The notes under the pieces: generated by a model
The model's database searches: none
Told to the model about the DNA's origin: nothing
Seen by the model: the letters and a program-made list of their open reading frames with translations, nothing else
In this document: positions 33,343-34,065 of the stretch, in pieces
Layout: each line of letters opens with the position of its first letter
Position numbering within the stretch: position 1 is the stretch's first letter
Source: Thermoplasmata archaeon
Lineage (GTDB): Archaea > Thermoplasmatota > Thermoplasmata > Thermoplasmatales > Thermoplasmataceae
Length of the DNA stretch: 34,065 nucleotides
Assembly: GCA_021797525.1 (NCBI GenBank)
Contig: JAJZZQ010000061.1
Span: 1 to 34,065, forward strand
Direction of reading: 5' to 3'
Translations under genes and position numbers: made by a program

Positions 33343-34065
33343 ATGAATCCGTTCTTCAATTTTACTGAAAATTCTGGCATTATTACAGGGAATCTGGACA
33401 CACTAGGCAGTTCATTTGTTCCTGAAAAGCTCCCCCACCGTGAGAAGGAAATAGAGCACATGGTTCGGATTCTGGCAAGTATAATGAGGAAACAGAGGCC
33501 TTCAAATCTTATCCTTTACGGTAAAACAGGTACAGGGAAAACAACTGCAGCCCATCATGTCACTAAATTACTTTCAGAAGCTACAGGCCCTTCAACAAAG
33601 GTGATATACTGCAACTGCCAGATATATGATTCACCATACTCAATACTTGTCAATGTTGTCAATACCCTTAAGGGTGACACAGATGAGCAGATTCCATCTC
33701 TTGGATGGCCTCTAGACAGAATCTATCTGGAACTGATGAGGTTGCTCTCCAGGGAAATGGGGGCGCTCGTAATCATACTGGATGAACTTGACAAACTGAT
33801 CCTTAAGAATGGCGGTGATTCTCTCTATGTGATTCTGAAGATTATAGATGATTCCTCCAGGACAATAACGTCAATTATCGGCATAACCAATGATGCACAT
33901 TTTATAGAAACACTTGAACCAAGAATTAAGAGCAGGCTTAATCAGGAAAGTGTTGTATTTGCCCCTTACAATGCCGATCAGTTAAGGGATATTATCAGCT
34001 ACCGTCTTAAAGGGGTTGTTAAGGAAGAGAGCGTGGAGCCCTCAGCTATCAGCCTCTGCTCCGCA
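33343..34065 (+). CDS. cdc6: Orc1/Cdc6 replication initiator, truncated by the window end
   Basis: The first 241 codons are open to the last base. This AAA+ initiator recognises origins and loads MCM. An N-terminal PEKLPHREKEIEHM segment is followed by Walker A YGKTGTGKTT at 59-68, Walker B IILDELDK at 144-151 and a sensor-like GITNDAHF, then EPRIKSRL with the arginine-finger region. The winged-helix domain is outside the window. A TATA-like TTGTATAAC near 33304-33312 precedes the ATG by about 30 bases. Archaeal origins often lie beside this gene, but no ORB-like repeats are seen in the 100 bases upstream. Confidence 0.95.
   Translation, partial: MNPFFNFTENSGIITGNLDTLGSSFVPEKLPHREKEIEHMVRILASIMRKQRPSNLILYGKTGTGKTTAAHHVTKLLSEATGPSTKVIYCNCQIYDSPYSILVNVVNTLKGDTDEQIPSLGWPLDRIYLELMRLLSREMGALVIILDELDKLILKNGGDSLYVILKIIDDSSRTITSIIGITNDAHFIETLEPRIKSRLNQESVVFAPYNADQLRDIISYRLKGVVKEESVEPSAISLCSA

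Noticed and set aside
1..34065. CRISPR arrays, rRNA genes or prophage
   Set aside because: No regularly spaced direct repeats, rRNA-like sequence, or capsid, portal or integrase genes were seen.

Overview
The window looks like chromosomal DNA from a Thermoplasmatales-type euryarchaeon, possibly an uncultured acidophile. The evidence is a CCT-type thermosome close in sequence to the Thermoplasma alpha subunit, eIF5A, L10e, Csl4 and LSm, archaeosine synthase ArcS, Orc1/Cdc6, TATA-like boxes about 25 bases before many starts (leaderless style), and GGTGA ribosome-binding sites, several of them before TTG starts. The species cannot be named from sequence alone. Most genes are housekeeping and closely packed.

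Left part (1-12190): an unidentified partial gene at the edge, tRNA-Gln(CUG), a small helical protein, an atypical SDR and a divergently transcribed eIF2B-family protein. Next come a thiolase-fold protein that lacks the nucleophilic Cys, its DUF35 partner and a protein with two ThyX-like halves. A thermosome gene follows, then sucC-sucD-argF, an unknown 108-residue protein coupled to a METTL5-type methyltransferase, and tRNA-His(GUG) with G-1 encoded.

Middle (12300-18210): a decayed ISL3-family insertion sequence, a DUF6159 membrane protein, and a minus-strand operon of csl4, a 55-residue coiled-coil ORF and an LSm gene. After these lie a DUF302 protein and arcS with a PUA domain.

Right of centre (18300-26610): a tightly coupled six-gene operon. 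It encodes a 929-residue sequon-rich surface protein, two small accessory proteins, a MoxR AAA+ ATPase, a DUF58/VWA protein and a polytopic membrane protein. An MtaD/SAH-deaminase-like amidohydrolase follows. No transglutaminase is present. This operon is the best candidate in the window for a poorly described system.

Right end (26640-34065): eIF5A and agmatinase overlap and probably form one operon behind a near-perfect dyad next to the TATA box. Ribosomal protein L10e, a 53-residue AbrB-like regulator, an MFS-like transporter, a membrane zinc-ribbon protein, an AlaX homologue lacking all four zinc ligands, folC and a truncated orc1/cdc6 follow. Agmatinase, eIF5A and MtaD together suggest a local polyamine, hypusine and methylthioadenosine theme.
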